From: Eucommia ulmoides
Lineage: Eukaryota > Streptophyta > Magnoliopsida > Garryales > Eucommiaceae
Direction of reading: 5' to 3'
Length of the DNA: 64,000 bases
NCBI GenBank assembly: GCA_016647705.1
Contig: CM028335.1
Location: 43,621,526-43,685,525 of the forward strand
Shown here: in pieces, positions 61,640 to 64,000 of the stretch
Numbering within the stretch: the first letter of the stretch is position 1
How the letters are laid out: each line of letters opens with the position of its first letter
Notes under the pieces: model-generated
What the model was told of the DNA's origin: nothing
The model's database searches: none
What the model saw: only the letters and a program-made list of their open reading frames with translations
Made by a program: the position numbers and the translations under genes

Positions 61640-63752
61640 TGTTGGTCCAGTAGAATACCCAAGAGGGGGGGTGAATTGGGTAATTAAAAATATTATCATA
61701 ATATACTTGAATAAATCAAATAATTAGTTTTATGTCTAAATTAATTATTATCTTTATACCACAACGGAATTAAAATAAATCTAAGTGCACACCCAAACAA
61801 CAAAAATAAACAAATTAAGAAAGCAGCACACCAGAGATTTATACTGGTTCACCAAGCTACTCTTGGCTAATCCAGTTCTCCAAGCTCCATGGAGGTCGCA
61901 CCCACTAAAACCAAGATTCCTTTAAAGGTAGGAACCAAATCCACACACTGATTATTTTATAGGTTCAGAATTAACCTTTACAATTTCCTTTTCTCAGGGT
62001 AAGGAAAAACCTCTACTTTTTACAGACTAACGAATAACCTAATTCTTTTTAACACTAAGGCTCAAGAATCAAAACCTCACCAAAACATTCCAAATATCCT
62101 TTTACCCGGAAGGATTGAACCGTTACAAAATCACTAAAAAAAACACAATTCTTATTCAGGAAGAATCACTACCTCAATCTCTTTATAGGAAGAGACTAAA
62201 ACTCTGCTACCCCTGATTAAATATCCCCAATGATATTTAATCCATCATAACTCACCAATACACAAATTGATAAGTAAATCTCACTCGGAGCTTCTACCAC
62301 CCCAAACAAATAAAAACTTAATTAATATCCCAACTAATGATAGAAATACATGAGATACAGAAATTTGATTTTAACAAGAATATGGGTAGCAAATTGGAGC
62401 ATGTAATCAGATTCAAGAAATTGTTTAAAAGAATATTTTCTTGAAAAATCAAAAACAATTTCTAAGATCAATTTTCAAAATAAAATAATAAACAATAAAT
62501 AATATGGAACGATCTCACCCGGAATCTACAGAAATAATTATTAGAATAGTATAGTTTCAAATCCGGTATCAGCAAGAATAGATCGCAGTTGATGATCAGA
62601 ATCACTCTTAGAATAGCTCACAGTATCGTAGAATGATAACTCTTATAAAAACTCTCTCAAAATGATATAAATTAATTTTCTCTCTTAAAATGATTAGCTT
62701 TTTATAGAAAATTCGCAAGTCTATATAAAAACACATGTAATCAGCCTCCTAACGGTTAGTTTACAAGTGTCATGACAATAAAATACTATTATAGATCCCT
62801 TATAATATAAGGACTTCATTTAGGTTCAATTTCACTTAATAACAACTTTTAAAACTCTCAATTAAATCCCCAAAATATTTCTCAATCAAAATAAATAAAT
62901 GTGGAATCCATTTTAATTACCAAATTGAGAAACATTAATATTTAATGAATCATATTGAAAGGATTTAATTAGTATATGAACCATATCTTAAATATAGAGA
63001 ATATCCATTAAATCTCTCTCAAATCGTAACAAAAAACGACTACTTTTGGATTTAAAATCGGATCAAACAATATCCTGAAACAGTACATTCGGTCGACTAC
63101 CCAACTCAACTTGCAGCCAAACTATCGCGGCAGTGATTATAGGTCGACAACCTGATCGACTCACAGATTCAGAGAGTTTGTCATGTTTTCACCGGTCAAC
63201 CACTCAGTCGACTCGCAGATTCAAAGAGTTCAGATGTTTTCACAAGTTGACCAGTCAGTCGACTCTTCAATTTAGGATGTTTTATTTTCTTTCTCCAGTC
63301 GACTCCTCAGTCAACTGCCTTCTTCTAAATCATTTCTCTGATCTCGTTTTTAACCTACTTTATTTTATGATTTCTCCCATTTATCCATTTTTATATTTAA
63401 ATAAGCTTCACTAATATTCTTATATTCTATTTTGGTTATTCAAAAATATTTCTTTTTAATTCACATAGGAGCAAATAGATATACTTAACAAAAACACACA
63501 TAAAAGATAAGATTCATTTTGTACCATGTGTGTGTTCCTAAATAAGATATTAAGAGTTAATATTTACTTGGGTTGTTTTCCCTAATTTCTTCAAACTCTT
63601 AGTACTTCTTCATCATCTTGATATCTTTATTAAGCATCCATTCCATTTGACATCTTCATTACTGGAACTTTAAATCACTGAAACACTTGATCAAACCTTA
63701 ATTTCACCAAAATATCAATACTTAATTGTTCATCAAAATCTTGGGATCAATA
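61640..63752 (-). repeat. 5' LTR of the copia element
   Basis: It pairs with 54508-56639 at about 94% identity by eye. A TATATAGAC-type promoter core lies at about 62717-62735 on the minus strand. The U3 motif array with GTCGAC cores is at 63090-63325. Confidence 0.92.
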
Positions 63753-64000
63753 GAGTAACCTAACCATTTTATGCACTAATTAAAGGTTAAACCTCAATCT
63801 CTTTAGAGGAAGAGATTGAAACTCAACTACCCCTGATTAGATATTCCCAATAATATCTAATCTGTACAAAACTTATTAATTACAAAAACGATAAGTTTCT
63901 TCCCACTCAAAGCTTCTACCACTTCAAATCAATTTAAACTCAATTTATGTCCCGAATTTACTAGTGATAGAATTAAGTGAGGAATTTAAAATCTGATTAT

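Larger units (their letters stand above)
54508..63752 (-). mobile_element. Ty1/copia retrotransposon, structurally whole, coding broken
   Basis: It has direct LTRs of about 2.1 kb (54508-56639 and 61640-63752) with TGTTG...CAACA-type ends, a perfect 5-bp duplication gagta (54503-54507 and 63753-63757), and a tRNA-Met-type primer site at 61626-61637. Coding order on the minus strand is gag, protease, integrase, RT, RNase H, the copia order. LTRs differ by about 6% in the stretches I compared, so the insertion is a few million years old and the youngest datable one here. Coding is split over many frames, roughly six to ten breaks. The gag and pol wording suggests the Tork/SIRE side of copia; I cannot fix the clade. 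Confidence 0.93.
52373..64000 (-). repeat. Old Ty1/copia LTR, interrupted twice, running off the right edge
   Basis: Three pieces form one LTR of the family at 11684-14001. 52373-52597 begins TGTTGGCCCAGTG. 54078-54507 resumes at TATGTTACTCTTGGCTAATC. 63758-64000 resumes at ACCTAACCATTTTATGC. The first gap is an Athila-type solo LTR and the second is the whole copia element; each is bounded by its own target duplication. The left end replaces the satellite at CATTCG, so this LTR inserted into the array. Confidence 0.85.

Noticed and set aside
1-64000. tRNA, rRNA or snRNA genes
   Set aside because: I found no cloverleaf, rRNA or snRNA sequence; the only tRNA-related matches are retrotransposon primer sites.

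Overview
This window looks like plant heterochromatin. It is AT-rich and I find no intact host gene in it. The evidence for a flowering plant (probably a eudicot; species not identifiable by eye) is: Ty3/gypsy Athila coding sequence with a tRNA-Asp primer site, a Ty1/copia element with an initiator-tRNA-Met primer site, a plant mobile domain (PMD) fossil, a DUF4283-type fossil inside a Mutator-like element, and TTTAGGG-type telomeric repeats.

Layout. (1) 1-9569: most of a minus-strand Athila element (5' LTR 7988-9569, gag, protease, RT, RNase H, integrase, then a third plant-transposon-protein ORF); its 3' end lies off the left edge. It sits inside an older Athila-type LTR whose remainder is 9570-10183. 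(2) 10184-29816: an old composite. Tat/Ogre-like LTR sequence occurs at about 10184-10750 and about 25430-29816. Between them lie minus-strand PMD coding remnants, split by a copia solo LTR (11684-14001, target duplication caaga), an Athila-type solo LTR (15327-16687, ctcta/ctctg) and a decayed non-autonomous gypsy element (17155-23973), which itself contains another solo LTR (about 19688-21429). The right-hand Tat-like LTR carries a 602-bp Mutator-type foldback MITE (28421-29022). (3) 29817-52372: a satellite array of about 175-bp monomers, nearly all carrying the GGTACCATTATGATAAATC box. It contains a captured-looking gene fragment near its left edge and a 2.4-kb Mutator-like element (35178-37570). 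The left part is a 985-bp six-monomer higher-order repeat; the right part is a looser 4.2-4.9-kb higher-order repeat, two copies of which carry telomere-like DNA. (4) 52373-64000: an old copia LTR that ends the array. It is interrupted by an Athila-type solo LTR (52598-54072, perfect duplication ttcac) and by a structurally whole minus-strand copia element (54508-63752, perfect duplication gagta).

Within the window the genes do not form a pathway; what can be read is insertion order. The best candidates for undescribed biology are two. First, the otherwise diverged Athila-type LTRs share a set of three consecutive hairpins that display a GGGAG loop, with compensatory stem changes between copies. 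Second, the satellite has a two-level higher-order structure, and its short monomer can be explained by recombination between two internal repeats. A third theme is that each LTR family carries its own array of short GC-rich palindromes in U3, upstream of the promoter.
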